From the NCBI GenBank assembly GCA_023238725.1, contig CM041552.1:14671147-14735146 (forward strand): DNA of 64,000 bases, given 5' to 3'. A program made the position numbers and the translations under genes. This DNA comes from Scortum barcoo. Lineage: Eukaryota; Chordata; Actinopteri; Centrarchiformes; Terapontidae. Every line of letters begins with the position of its first letter. Position 1 is the first letter of the stretch. The notes beneath the pieces are model-generated. The model made no database searches. It saw only the letters and a program-made list of their open reading frames with translations, and was not told the origin of the DNA. Positions 14,101 through 27,504 of this stretch are shown one piece after another.

Positions 14101-15440
14101 GAATAGTGGGGCACTACTTGGCTGTTTTTTAACAGAGCAAAAAAATATATTTACTCATCTCCTAAATCCAGTGAGATGCTAGTAAACAGAAGTGAGTATG
14201 GCACATTTGTTTGTGCTTAAACCAATAAAACAAAGGGATTGAATGAGTGATGTAATTTTGTTGACTGAGCTACAGACTGCTAGAAAAAAAATGAAAATGA
14301 ACTCAATTTAGCTCTGTCTTTAATGAAAGAAACAGGGTCATTAATGCTCACAGAATAGAGTTCAGGGAGGAGAGGCACCCCGAGCTGCTTTAATGTGGTT
14401 CTGGTAGCAATATTTAAGCAATATGCATCTAATCTCTAATTATTTAGCTCATCTCTTGTATTAAAAGAAACTGGGGGGAACGTGAAAGAAATACTTTATG
14501 AATGAAACTGTATTCCACGGCTAGAAAAAAAGCCCATTTTTTTACAAGTGGAAAACACTGGATAATCCTCTCATAAATGTTCTTTTGCAGATTTTACTAT
14601 GCAACTCAGCTGGTTGTGTTTGGAGTACATACTAAGCACGCTAGATGATGCACAGCACACTCCTCTTGAACATGGTGTAAATTATGCACGGCATCTCCGG
14701 GGGAAATTTGGGAACAGGGGCCATAATTAACAACAGGGCTGCAGAATGAGCTTTAGACTACATATTTCGCAATGTGAAGCTGTGCAAATTGGAATTATTA
14801 CAGGTCTGGATCGCTGGAATGAAATTTATGGCACCTTTGAGAATTACAGCAGATGATCAAACATAAGTTCTTCCCAAACCTGACCATTCTAAGTATAAGT
14901 GGCAATTTGGGTAAAAATACCATTTGGCTTTGTTGGGGTATCAATAAACAGAATATTATCGATTGTTAAATCAGTGGCATCCTTTGTTATTAAGCTGGTT
15001 GGGATCAGCTTTTCTATACCAAAGGTCTGATTTACTCTGCTGCACTGTGCTAAAGGATAGCTTTGGATTTACATTACTTGCATGCCATGTGTACACTGAG
15101 AGAGTGACTGGTCACCCTCCTGTTCATACCAGCTGTGAAGAGATCCTGCTGAGCTACAGCTGCACTGTAAGAAATCCACCCAAAGATAAAATGAGGCTTT
15201 AGCAATCTGAGTTTGCCAAATTCAGTTTGTCTTTTTGGAGTCTTTCTTCCTGGAAGTTCCACTGATGGGGAAAAAAAGGAAAAGGAAATAAACCCTCAAA
15301 CAACAACTACACAAAGAAATTAACTTTGATGATGCTTCATATAAGCTTTGGACAAATTAAGAATGCATAAGAACAAGAAAGATAGATTTTTTTAAAACTC
15401 CTTTGTTGTACTGTATGGCATGTGAGTAATATATTAAGGG
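5191..15440. other. Non-coding; possible conserved-looking stretches
   Basis: No exon with supported splice sites and recognisable product. Low-repeat stretches near 12.94-13.13 kb and 14.33-14.87 kb contain several homeodomain-type ATTA/TAAT cores and no simple repeats, which is the look of vertebrate conserved non-coding elements. That is impression only. A 27-codon Lys/Arg-rich frame at 12031 may be a retrotransposon relic. Confidence 0.4.
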
Positions 15441-15448
15441 AGAATCAG

Positions 15449-15580
15449 AATCAGGTTTAATGGGGGATGGTGGTCTACAGAGTCAGAGACTCTGGGGGTC
15501 TCAGCCTTGTTGATCAGGCCAGCTGCAGATGGGAAGAGACTGTTTTGTGTGAGATTTTGGTCTTGATGAAAACTTACTCT
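15449..15580 (+). repeat. Degraded dispersed repeat fragment
   Basis: Starts AGAATCAGAATCAGGTTTA and contains CTCAGCCTTGTTGATCAGGC and CAGCTGCAGATGGGAAGAG. These phrases recur in teleost interspersed repeats as I remember them. The family is not named here. A search of a fish repeat library would settle it. Confidence 0.4.
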
Positions 15581-18500
15581 AAGTTTTTATCCTCAACTCA
15601 AGCCTTATGAACATTTTGTTGATCAATAGTAAAATTAGAGTGAAGAATGCCAGACAGACTGGCGCAATCACTGTCACGAGTCCAATTCTTCAGATTTTAG
15701 GTCAGCGCTGTCTCGTTTAGCTGTTACTCTTTACCTGAAAAACACAGTCTGATCTCTGTAATGATGTAAAGCTTGTGAGACTGACTGTATTCAGCAGGTT
15801 GATATAAACTACAAGCAGCTTACCATAATGACAGAGATAATGCAAATCTGTTCAGTAATTTAGCTTAAAGAGTAGTTGTGCAACTTACTGCATACATGGA
15901 CTGTGCTATAATATGCCTGAGGCTAATCATTTTCTATTTTGTTTGTTTTTTTTCTGTCTGTTTGGATCATTACACCGACCGCAGTGATCTGGAAGAGTCA
16001 TCAATGGTTAAGTTACAGTGTGTGGCGTGTAGTTTATGTTCAGGTTGATCAAGTCTATAAGAAAAAACTTGATCATTAGCTGCTTTTTTAGTGTCTTTTT
16101 AGTGAGTTACTGCATGTGTGTTTTAAGCAGTACCTCATGTAAAATCAATCATGTAACAGACCAAGCTCTTATAATGTTCCAACTTTATTTTCAAAATCCA
16201 AATGGAATTTATAATCCTACTGTGCAGTTTATTAGGATGGGACTCGACAAACTGAGGGCAGAAACTCAATATTAAATGTTTTACCATTCTCTAGTACCTT
16301 TATGGGATAGAAAATAACAGTATGTTTTTATTTATAACCATAAAGCACTTATTTTTACACCTTATGTTTAGTGGATCTGCAAGATGGTGTTAGTCCTGCT
16401 CCATATTAACTGCTGGACACATCTGAAGTTCTTAATTTTTCCATAATTGAAGTATTTCATTGTAACCACTTCAAACCATAAGTCAAACATGTTTTAGTTA
16501 ATTTACTGCATAATCAGATAAGCTTGATCAGCTTATATACATGAGAGACAGGTTCCTGAATTAAACAATTCCTTTATTTCAAAATGCCCTTAGTTTAGTC
16601 TTAGTTCTGTCTGAAATGTTCACATCCTTGCGTTTTGTCTGTTGAACAATAGTTGACCTCAGTGCAGTGCGGTCTCAACCAAGCTGCTATACAGATGAAA
16701 TTTGTAACTTTAGAAGACAAAGAAGGACAGAACTGCCAGGAACTAGGAGGGTGATCAGTTTATGGTATCATGACTGAAGCTTGATATCTGTCAAAATGTG
16801 CATTTAGTACACTTTACACATGGGCATTAAATGCTTATGCTTTTGTATTGATATTCTACACTGGGAGTGCTGAGGTTTTATCTGATGTGATCTCACTCTA
16901 GGTAAACATCCGACCTGGCATGCACTTTTTAACAGCTGCACAGGGAATGTAATGACTTTTCAACAGAACGTACACTGCTCACAGAGCAGACCTTCATGCT
17001 TTTATGACCAGTATTACATGGGCAGTTTTATAATGTGAAAAATGCATAGTGGTGGAGGGGGAAAGTTTTAAAATAAGCAGAAAATTATTATTTGGGAACA
17101 ATGTGGTATTAGTATATTATGTTCCCTTACAGCAGGAACACGGGGCATACAAAGAAGTAAGATAAGATTAATTGCATAGACTGGCTAAAGAAGCTCTTTT
17201 CATTTGCCTACCTGTGTGGTCAGAATATACTAAACAAAACAGCTGCTCCTGCAATTCATTACGCTGTGCTGACCTTTTTTAAGTAATCTGCTCCGAACTT
17301 CTTGTATGACTCCATCTTTCTGTTTTGTTACTCTCCTTATGTGTAATCTGTTTTTATCTCATAAGTGAGTAACAGCTGACTCACTTTATGTTGCACAAAC
17401 AGACGGTGGCTTTTTGTGCAATCAAAATCATATGAAGGGCCATGCACTGACTCCTAGCAGCAGCAGCAGCAACAGCATCAAGACTTGACAGTTCTTACCA
17501 AAGAAAGATGTTCCTTACTAAGTGCAGGTGTTTGTTTTGTTATATGGTGTAAATCAGGGGTTGTCAAATTTTGATAACTGACTGCCAATTTCAGGAGCCA
17601 GAATACGATTTACAGCGGCACAGGAAAAATGCACACAGATAAGCCTGGTTGGAACTCTTCAACATTACGATTGTGCTCTTCATCCATGAACTTGTCATAG
17701 GAGTTGTGATTGGTCTCATCATGGTGTTTAACATTAAATTCCTTGAGCACCTAATTCACCTGTTTTCAGATAAGGCAGATCACTTTATCTGTCCTCAGAG
17801 TAGCAGTTGATCCAGTTTTCCTGAAACATTCTTTTCTCCTCAAAATACAGCATTTTTTCTGTGGTGGCTTTTTCATCTCAGCTTCAAATTAAGCTGTAAA
17901 GTTGTGCACTGAAATCTCTAACTTTAATTAAAAGCACTAGCAGTGATGAAGGAATGTAGAGTAATTCTTGCAGCACTGCTGAAGTGCCAGTTCGTCCAAT
18001 GCAAGCAGTAATCTTCTAAAAGTTATCATTCATAACCTGGCAGACGCCTGTTAGGGGGCACTGAAATGGACCACAGATAATAGATATAATTTGTGCATTG
18101 TGCTCTAGCTCTTTTGTTTACAGAGTGCCATTTAGAGGCCTGGCATAACTTATTGTGTACTTTTCTATTTTGCCAAGCCTGAAAACGCTGGACTTCTTCC
18201 AGGAAAGGGAGAATAATATGGACACATTTATATTGAACATTTTGATCTTGAAATGATCTATTTCCATTATTTTGTCAAATGTCCTAAACTATACATTATG
18301 TCTACATGTGTCTTGTTACTTAATTGCATATATCGATTATCTAGTAAGCACTAAATTTTAAACATCCTTACTTTTTTCCACATTATTACATTGTGTCAAA
18401 ACCTGCTTCAAATCCTCTCTTTTTTCCAGTTTTCCAGAGGTGTGTAGTGAGGGTATAAGTGTTTAACCATTACCTTGTTATAATCAAACATATGGATGTT

Positions 18501-19290
18501 TTAAGAGATATATTTTAATCTGAGTATTTTAACATCTCTAAGAAGAAATAAATATTTATATACATGGACTGTCGATGTAGTCAATACACACACTATAGAG
18601 GTTTTGTCACTCCATGTTGAGGGACTTTGGTCGTTACTCACTCCTCTACTCATCTTTACCAGCCAGAGAAGTATCAGTTACTTAATTATTTAATAACTCT
18701 AGTTATTGGAGCACTTATTTCATGTCTCATGGAGCTTTATGGCAGTTTAAAGGAGCCCTCATCAAGCTGGTATTTATGTTGTTTTGTGGGATGGATGCTT
18801 TGAGCCATGACAAAGTCCAGAGACATGATCCTCTGCCATTGCCTTTCAGTGTTGGCCAGTTTGTTTTTCAGAGACGCAGTCGGCCTTCTGAACTGTCTGG
18901 TTACACGTTATCAATGCATTATTGTTTCTTTTCTTAATGTTCCTACCAGGCATTACCTTTACATTCTCAGAGAGTGCACCCACGGTTTTGTTGCAGCATG
19001 ACTAAATTTTAAAGGTTCCTTAACTTTAAAAACATTTTCAACTTCTTCATTTTTTAAGGAAGGATGGCAGGCTGTAGAGTGTAGAGTAATATAAACCAAA
19101 CCTCAACCTCAGTGTTTTTTAAAATTAATCAAGTTAAACGAATTAAAAGAGAATTACGCAAAATAAATGAGAAAATCCATCTACCTTTTTTCCCCATTCA
19201 ACTGAGGCATCACAGTCTCAAACCACATTCCTTACTCCATTTTCGCCATTTTCCATCCGTCCACCAGATGCCCTCAGACTCTCCCTTCTC
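15581..19290. other. Non-coding, AT-rich; nothing recognised
   Basis: No plausible exon or RNA gene. A short CAG/CAA run occurs at 17457-17478. Small frames lack domain features. Confidence 0.6.
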
Positions 19291-19690
19291 CCCTGCCCCA
19301 TCACCTGACTGCCCCACCCATCTACACCCCTATTCCCACTTCCCCCGTCTGCTCTGCAGTTACCTGGCCATCCCCTCCTCACCTGTGTCTCATTCTTTCA
19401 TCAGTCACTCATAACACACTGTGTACCAGGCCACTGCCTTTGTTCCCTTGTCAGATTGTAGTAGTTATTTTTTGCCTAATTTTTTGAGCCTCCTGTCCAC
19501 TGTGACTTACCTACCTGCCCTTCTGCCTGATTAGTTGGATTTGAATTCCTGCTTTCTCCTTGTTGGATTCGTTTGCCTGTTTTGGACAGCCTCGCTGGTT
19601 TTGACCCTTGGCTGCATCATGGCCCTGAGAGCCTTGAATCTTATTTTCTTGTAAATAAAAAATTGAACTGATCCTGTCTGCGGGCTTTTA
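19290..19690 (+). mobile_element. Decayed LTR- or retroposon-like segment
   Basis: C-rich sequence with CACCTGTGTCTCATTC, then GTTTGCCTGTTTTGGACAGC, CCTTGGCTGCATCAT and a 3' GTAAATAAAAAATTGAACTG, followed by ATCCTGTCTGCGGGC. The ordered C-rich start, the CCTG-rich middle and an AATAAA near the 3' end resemble fish LTRs on the plus strand. No internal coding region was seen. Boundaries are approximate. Confidence 0.4.
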
Positions 19691-19699
19691 ATCTGTATT

Positions 19700-21453
19700 T
19701 AGTTTGTTCCCCTGTTGCTATTCTTGCATTACTTTAAAAACTCCTAAGACAAACACACAAAAAAATGAGTTATTCATGACATTATTATTTCATGTACCCT
19801 AGAAGGAGGCAGTATTTTGGTTGATTTTTATTCCCTTTTCAAAATATTATTTTTCTATTCTCAATATCTTATTCAAGGTTGATGGCGATCATTTGCTGTG
19901 TTGATTCTGGAGTCAAACTACCATGATTCACTGTACTGTTATCTCTCATTAAGTGCCATTAAGTTTGAATTATTTTTGCTTGGATCGAAGTATCTTTTAC
20001 GATGCTAATGATTTATGGCTAAACATTATGATGCAGAGCAATATCTTTCAATGTGAACCACCATCACATTGTGAGTTCAAGTCAAAATCCCGGGGCTTTG
20101 TCGACCATTAAAATGCCAGGAATTAGAATGACGCTTCGGCAGAAGTTTAAATATTATCTTTATATCAAATGACTCGGTGCAATATGACAGGAACCGAGGA
20201 TCCCACTGAGAGCGGGGAGCTCACTGCAGCTTGAAGTGGCTCTCAGCTCATTCTTTCAGTTTGATGGTCCAATAAATCTCTAACAATGCAATGGACAACT
20301 ACTCATGGACCACAAGCTCACATGACACACAAGCATGTTGTATCTCACCTTTTCAGCATGAGATAGTCATGAGCTGAACTAAATGAGCAACTAGTTAAGA
20401 GTCATGCATTCACAGCAGCACGGGACAGGAAGTGAAAAACTTGATGTCCATGTTGCTCCATTTCTGCTGGATGTATCACTGGATGTAGGTATTAACACAT
20501 TTCCCCTAAAGATGTTCTGTTGTTGTGGCCTTAGATTCCTTCTTCCACACAGGGGTCAAATTGTGCAGCTTTAACTTGGCTTTGCTGTAACAGCTGTGGC
20601 TTGGGATTATTTTTTTTGTCTAAACATCCTTTTTTTACTGCTTTTCCTACCGGTAACTGGAACTACTTGGCATGCAGATCGCAGTGACACAGCCATTCTA
20701 TTCTCTGTTGTTGTGCACACACACACGTACAAACACACAGTACCCACACACTCATTGTGCTCATTGTGATCTTGTAAAACCTGAAGATGTTTCAAACTCA
20801 TTTCATGAATAATTAAGTTCCCAGCAGTTCCCAAAGTGTCTCCTTTTGAGGGCGACTCACTTTGAAGCGGTGTGAGAACTTGCTGGCTTATCTTTGGACT
20901 GGGTCAGTTTGTCACAGTTTTTCCTCCAGGGGTATTTCTGATAATACCACTGATGCATGTTCACACACTAAGTAAACTAAGGTACTTAGTACTTATCATA
21001 TATGGTGAACTCCCTTCTGTTGGCCCCAAAAGTTCCGTTATGGGAGACATAAGGAAGTTATAACAATGTCAAGGAAGTGTGTTAGTGTGCCTGTCGGAAG
21101 TAAGTGTCACTGCACTTAACTGAGTGCTGAGAAATGGCATTAAACCAACCTCAACTTGATTTCACTTTTATGTATATATGTAACTTTGATGTGTAGAAGC
21201 AGGAAATTTCAGTTTTGTTGTTCCTTGATGGTCTCAGAGTTTGTTGTTGTTGATGGCCTCAAAGTTGGTGAAATGCAGGGGAGTGCCGGTGATTTGAACA
21301 GTTTTTCCCATGCCGTACAACCACAACAGCATGTTGTTAACATCTCACTTAATGGTTGCAATATCCTAAGCATGTCTGTTGCTGGACACCATCTTACACG
21401 ATGAGAAGTTGTTTCATCTGCATATTATATTGCCCATGAAGTCTGCGGCCTTT
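19700..21453. other. Non-coding; nothing recognised
   Basis: AT-rich sequence with short CA-type stretches near 20.70 kb. Frames are short and without recognisable domains or splice context. Confidence 0.6.
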
Positions 21454-21454
21454 G

Positions 21455-21487
<33 letters not shown>

Positions 21488-21503
21488 CTCTCTCTCTTTC
21501 TTT
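21454..21503. repeat. (CT)n microsatellite
   Basis: CT dinucleotide run with one short interruption. The overlapping Ser-Leu and Arg-Glu open frames are artefacts. Confidence 0.95.
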
Positions 21504-23594
21504 GGTGGCACACTGCCGGACTTTCTTGCCCCGGAGTCCAAAAGAAAGCCTGAGAAACACTCTCATAAGAATAGGAATAGGAAACGGTCAACAAATATTT
21601 AAGCATCACTTTTCATTTTGAAAAGTGTCAATGCTTTATCCTGCCTGCCAACATTGTTTTAAATTTTTTTAGATAAATGGAGGCAAAAGTGAGAACTTTT
21701 GTGGGGCACATGCATCACTATTTTTTTGGAATTGACTGAGGTGCTGGAAACAATTGTGCACATTTAGAGATTGCATTTAATGCAATGATGATGGTGTTGT
21801 AGTTTTTTCACCAAATGGGGTAAATCACTTGCTTTTAGCAAAGAAGAATTTTCCAAGCTTCTCTTATTTGTGGGTCTTATTCATTATTGTAAAGGTTTTC
21901 CTTTTAAGTGAGCACATAGTAGCTCATAGTCTTTAATTGTCACTTGTCAATAAAAAAGTCATGTAAGGGTATAAAGTTGCTGTAATTTGTTATAGCCACT
22001 TTATGTACATTAGTTCAGTTTATAACGTGAACTTACCTCCACAAAGTTTGCATATCCAAAAACTTTGCACATGAACCAACAAAGAACACACACCAAATGC
22101 TCTTTCTGCTGCTCCAACCAAACAATCTATGATGGAAATGACTCCAGTCATGTTTAAACAATGTTGTGATGAATGATTTATTTTTAATCCTAATATTGAA
22201 TTCTTAAGATAATAAACCCATTTATCTTGTACGCCCTACTGTGAAACAGAGGAGTCATTATAACACAGCCTGCACTAATTGGTGCTTTATTTGACACTAT
22301 ATGTAACCAGACTTTGCCTGACTTCAGCGAATGTGAAAGCCACGCAGTGAATTTAATGATCACTGCAAAGGTTGAAGGAGAATGGATACACAGAGACTTT
22401 ACTTGAGTGCATGCAAAGCTCTCTTAAAGTTGGAGTCTTGAAGATTTTAATGCCAAATGTGAGTCACCCTGTTGCCTGGTCTGGCCCTCACAAGAACTCA
22501 TCAGTTTTCCCCGGGTGCCTGGGCTTGGATCTAATGTTCACTGGAACCTGCTTTGTATGCGGAGCAATGTCAGCCACATCTGGAGTGTGGTCTGGTTGTG
22601 TGTATCACACTTTGGAGGTCGGCCAGTCTACTTGTGTGTGTGTGTGTTGGTGACACCGCAGGCCATTAAAAGAATGATGTCGTGGACCAGGGCACTCTTC
22701 ATCTACTGATCTGTGATGGTTTTCACTCTGTGGTGGCCCACTGTGCACAGATGAAGATAGTAAACATCGGCAGAGAGGATCATCTGTGGTCCAACGACCG
22801 TGGCTGACTTTTTGCATGGTCTTTGGTGGGTTAAAACAAATACAGTGTGGATGGACCTGAAACCAGTCTGTGCAGTGTCAGCTTCAGATCAAAAGAAGAT
22901 CCAAGAATCTTTGGCATGCCACAATTCATATTATACTAGAACCACCCAACACGGCTGGCCAACTTCACTCTGTGATTACTACATGATAACGATCTCAGAC
23001 CTGATCCAGTGCAGCACCCCACAGCAAGATGTAAACACTTACCCAGTGAACAAAGCTTCATTGTACCAATAGTAGTCCATGTTCTAAATATGCTAAAAGA
23101 AATATACAAGAAAACAACATCATCTGTATCAGTATGTTGGTCTAACCTGGCAGCCAAACTGGCTCTGTGGATGCCACCAGTAAGGGTAATATGTTTCTGC
23201 TCAGGGAACAGATGTTGGGTTTATTCATTGTTGTGACATCATGTCCCTACAGTATGAGTGAGTTGGAGCCATAGTCTATACAATTTATACGTAACTGAAT
23301 GATGCAGCGTGGTGTAAACATGTTTGAAGATTGAAATCACCTTCCCAGCAATTCAAAGTAATAATTTGCCCATTTTTCCAGCATGTGATCAGTGTAAATA
23401 TACACATTTTTGTCAGTCATGGCCTGCTGTTTTTATACCTCTGAACACTAATTAAGAATTGAATAATGATCCACTACATTGCAGCTAAATCTCGTATGTG
23501 AATGGATTGGTTGTGGCAGTCCAACATTTATATCTCACTTTGACTGTTTTACTTCAGCAAACTATCAGTTTCACTTGTAATTGTGTGCAGTATT
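21504..23594. other. Non-coding; nothing recognised
   Basis: A GC-richer stretch at 22.4-23.1 kb carries several overlapping 60-90 codon frames in different phases, with no consistent product or splice sites. A short TG run occurs at 22635-22648. No gene called. Confidence 0.5.
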
Positions 23595-23702
<108 letters not shown>

Positions 23703-26700
23703 GTAGAGTGCACTGGCAACTCAAGTCTGTCTCAAATGAATTTTAATGGCAATGCTGCTGTGTGTGTGTGTGTGTGACCAGCTTATTTTAACTGAGGTAT
23801 TGAAGAGGATTTAAGTCATTTTTGACATATATTTTGATATATAAATGAATGTTCCTTATATTCTGTTATTCGCAGTATAGTGGAGTCTTTAAGTCTCGTG
23901 TCTGTGCTGACATTCTTTCTCTAGTGCACAGATAGTGATGTGCATTACAACAAGAAGTGATTGGTTTGCCAGAGGTGAAGGGTCTGGAAGTTGCACATGC
24001 TTGGGTGTGCAGTGGCTTTCTGGCTCTACAGGTTGATGATAGTGGCTGAAGTGGGGGACAACTACAGAGATGGAGTAGGCTGTATGATAGAGCATCATGC
24101 TCTAAATAAAAAAAAGAAACTGCAGAGGAAGGATTACAGTCAAAAAAAGAAAGCAAGTACTGCGAGGACAAATACAGATGACAACTGGTGTAGCTTTTCC
24201 TCACTAGAGAACAATGAAAGTGTCTGTGTAATTACACTGTTCACTGTCAGAAGGAGGGACAAAAGTTCTACAGTCCAGGTTTAAATTGGTTGCTGAACTG
24301 GGGAAACTCTCAGTCATTACATTTTAGAGCACAGAAGTAATTAGCATGTCTGTTAGTAAATAAAGCCTCCGGTGCCGTGGAATTTAATATACTTCTACCT
24401 CAGTGAGTTGATATGCTTTCTGGCAATGACCTCAAAAGTCGTCTTTACAGACTTAATTTCCCCTCTGCCAAAGCCAAAAGCACTTGGAGAGTTGAAATGG
24501 ATTATATTGTGATGCTCTGCCAACTGTGCCTGCAGATGCAGAGCCATTAAAGCAAGGGTCTTTTGTAATCCTCGGTGTCTCCAAGAGAGAACCAAGGTTG
24601 CCTGCATGTTGCAGCATGTTGCACAATGTAATGCGACAAAGGCACAAATCAAGAGGATGATTCACATCTTTCAGTGTTATCAGGCTCACAGTCAGTGGAG
24701 ATGATTGGCCAGTGACCTGGGTCTGGTGTGAGCACTGGTTTAGTGGCTTCTAACACACATGTGCATGTGAATTGCTCTGTAAGCCCAGATACTTCAACTT
24801 CTTTATGTGTAAAGCTAAACAGTAACACTGGCACTGTCGTGAAATACCACTAATCTTAATTTTAAAACAAAACATAGAGTTAGATCAGTTCTGTTGCTCT
24901 ATGAAGTTAAACTAATTACACCAAACCTAGGCGAAACAAATGATTTCACACATTTTTCAATGGTGACCAAAAACAGAGAATATGGTACTGTTGAGACACC
25001 ATAAATTCAAGATCAATTTCTCATTTTGAAAAAGTGGAAAAAATTGCACTTTATCGAGTGATCACAGCAACCTAATTGTTATAAAGAACCCCTAGTTCTT
25101 GGTACAATTAATAACAGTAAGCCCTGTGTGACCCCTCTTGTCATCTTTCACCAAAGTCCATGTTCAATCTCAGCCTTTTTGGCAAAAACACCATTCAGCT
25201 CAGCCCAAAGGAGGAGTACCAGACATGAGCTAAAATAGACATTTAGACTCACAAATACATGGAGAAAAACATGACTCCCGTCCAGAATACACTTTTGCTT
25301 CCCAATCAGACTAGTCAGCTGGGGCTCTTGGTCTTAAATCAAACACGGAGAGAATAGTACCATGCAGGATGCAGCATTAGGTCAGTGTCTTCCTGATGTT
25401 TGGATTGTATCTAATGATTTACTGTAATCATCAGAGCTGAGAGCACTTCAAATGTTTCCTTGTTATTAGACTTTTTGGACGACTTCCGTGTGGTTTTCTT
25501 CATGTATCTGATGAGTTCACTGAGAAAAACAGATGTTTCACTCGCTGTTGAAATCACGATGATAACAGGAATATTATAAGCAGTTATAAGTCATATTTGG
25601 CTAGGAATGGCGTGGCAGGACATATGCGTTGTTTGCCTGATGCAAGACCTTTACGAGAGTAACTAGAGTAAATAACTGGTGTCTGAAGTTTAGGTCACAT
25701 AGTCTAGTCAGTTAGACCCTTGTGCTTTTTATTATTTAGATTTAGTCCAATAATAATGCTTGGCTTTGTTTTTTACAGTATGTGGTAGACACACCGATTA
25801 GCTTGAATAACTGGGAAATTAATGTTTGTACGCTGCTCACAGGTCTCTAAAGCTGTGTTAACTCCAAAAGAGAAAATTAGTGGCATGACGAAATGAAAGT
25901 TACAACGGATTTGCCTTTTGCCGTCGGCATTAATGGAAAAGTGTTTCTCAAGTTTATCCATAGCTGTATGACTCTACTTCATAATTCGAGTGAAAATGTG
26001 CTTTGCATTGAGTCTGAACAAACTCTTTACAGCTGACATTGTTAGGACGCCTGACCTAACTTTAAGGAAATCAGCATGAGGGAATATGAACACTAATGGT
26101 GGACGTCACCACTGTGAAGGATACTGTGTGTCTTGGAAAGCAGAAGCCATTAGCATGCGTGCAACAGCCCAGTCTGTCAGGTTTGTGTCTGAGAGAGTAA
26201 TGACTTTGGCTGCAGCTCCAGCCAGTAAAAAGTACCTCTGCTCAACCTCCCCTACTTGAAATCCCAAAAATGCGTCCCAGGGCAGAACAAAAAGATGGAC
26301 AATGACAGCCTTGTCAGCGCTGAGGTGTTTCCTAAGTAATGGGTTGACATTTTAGGCCAAGATGAATCACACAGGTGTCTGGAGAGGATGCGTCCTGTTA
26401 GTGATACAACGCCCATCGACACAAGATCTGTGCAACTGTTAATCAGTCAGGAGTTTATAAAGTTGTTTTAAAGTGATTTGTTGATATTATACTTCTTAAA
26501 TAAAGAGGAGTATTAAAACGTACTTTAGAAAATACACTGCGGCTTTTGTATCTCACCTCTCTTTTTTTCCACCTGTGCATTTAAAGGCATTTCCCAAAAT
26601 TTGATCATGCTCTGACAAATTATTTAGAAATGAACACTGGTGGTGGAGGTATTTAGAGCCTTTGAGCCAAGGTACTAAAGGTACACAGTGAAAATACAGT

Positions 26701-26825
26701 GTTACAAGTAAAAGTCCTGTATTGAAAATATCACACAAGTAGGAGTATAATCAGGAAAATGTTTCTTGTGTCTGTTATACTGTTTTATATTCTATGATTA
26801 GATTATTTATTTATTTATTCTTTTA
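23703..26825. other. Non-coding; conserved-looking stretch at 26.04-26.42 kb
   Basis: No supported exon. The stretch at 26.04-26.42 kb is repeat-free with balanced base composition (for example TTAGCATGCGTGCAAC), and may be a conserved element; impression only. Confidence 0.45.
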
Positions 26826-26910
26826 AGCAGCATTTAAAGCTGAAAGTCACCAGTACCAATTTCGTCATGTGAAAACATGATGACAATAAATGATTCTTGA
26901 TTCTTGATTT
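26826..26910 (+). mobile_element. Retroposon 3' tail fragment (copy 1)
   Basis: Contains TTTAAAGCTGAAAGTCACC, GTGAAAACATGATGACAATA, and a GATTCTTGATTCTTGATT tail. The same block occurs in reverse in eln intron 26 (62340-62422). Ends in repeated tail units as non-LTR retroposons do. Family not identified. Confidence 0.65.
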
Positions 26911-27159
26911 CTCATGCACTGATATAAAAGCAGGATTTTACTGGTGTAGTTGGTTTAGGTGGGGCTCTTGATTGTTTTCTTGATTGATTTAGCATGTTTG
27001 TTTTGTAAAATCTGGCAAACAGAAAAATATTACGTCAAAACTGACTAATAGTTTCAGCTGTATGTACTGTTGGGTAGTTAGATGTATAACAAAACAAAAT
27101 ATCTCTTCGTCTTTTTACATTGTATGTATGCAAAAAAATTTTTTAATTTTTTAATTAAA

Positions 27160-27484
27160 GGGTGGCACAGTGGTGTGGTGATGTAGTGGTTAGCACTGTC
27201 GCCTCACAGCAAGAGGGTTCTGGGTTCAATCCCTGGTTGACGGGGCCCTTCTGTGTGGAGTTTGCATGTTCTCCCTGTGCCTGCGTTGGTTCTCTCCGTG
27301 TCCTCCCACAATCCCACAAAAAATTTGGTTAATTGACAACTCTAAATTGCCCCTAGGTTTGTCTGTCTTTCTATGTCAGCCCTGTGACTGACTAGTGTAC
27401 CCCACCTCTCACCCAATGACAGCTGAGATAGGCTCCAGAACCCCCTGTGACCCTGTGTGTCAGGATAAGCACACAGGATGGAAT
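27160..27484 (+). mobile_element. tRNA-derived SINE
   Basis: Head resembles a tRNA: RNA polymerase III A box TAGTGGTTAGC (27184-27194) and B box GGTTCAATCCC (27223-27233). The body has GTGTGGAGTTTGCATGTTCT, TAAATTGCCCCTAG and the GATAGGCTCCAG block near the end. This is a very common teleost SINE type. Possible target-site duplication TAATTAAA on both sides (27152 and 27486). It lies next to repeat family A. Confidence 0.85.
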
Positions 27485-27504
27485 CTAATTAAAAAATGAA
27501 GCCC

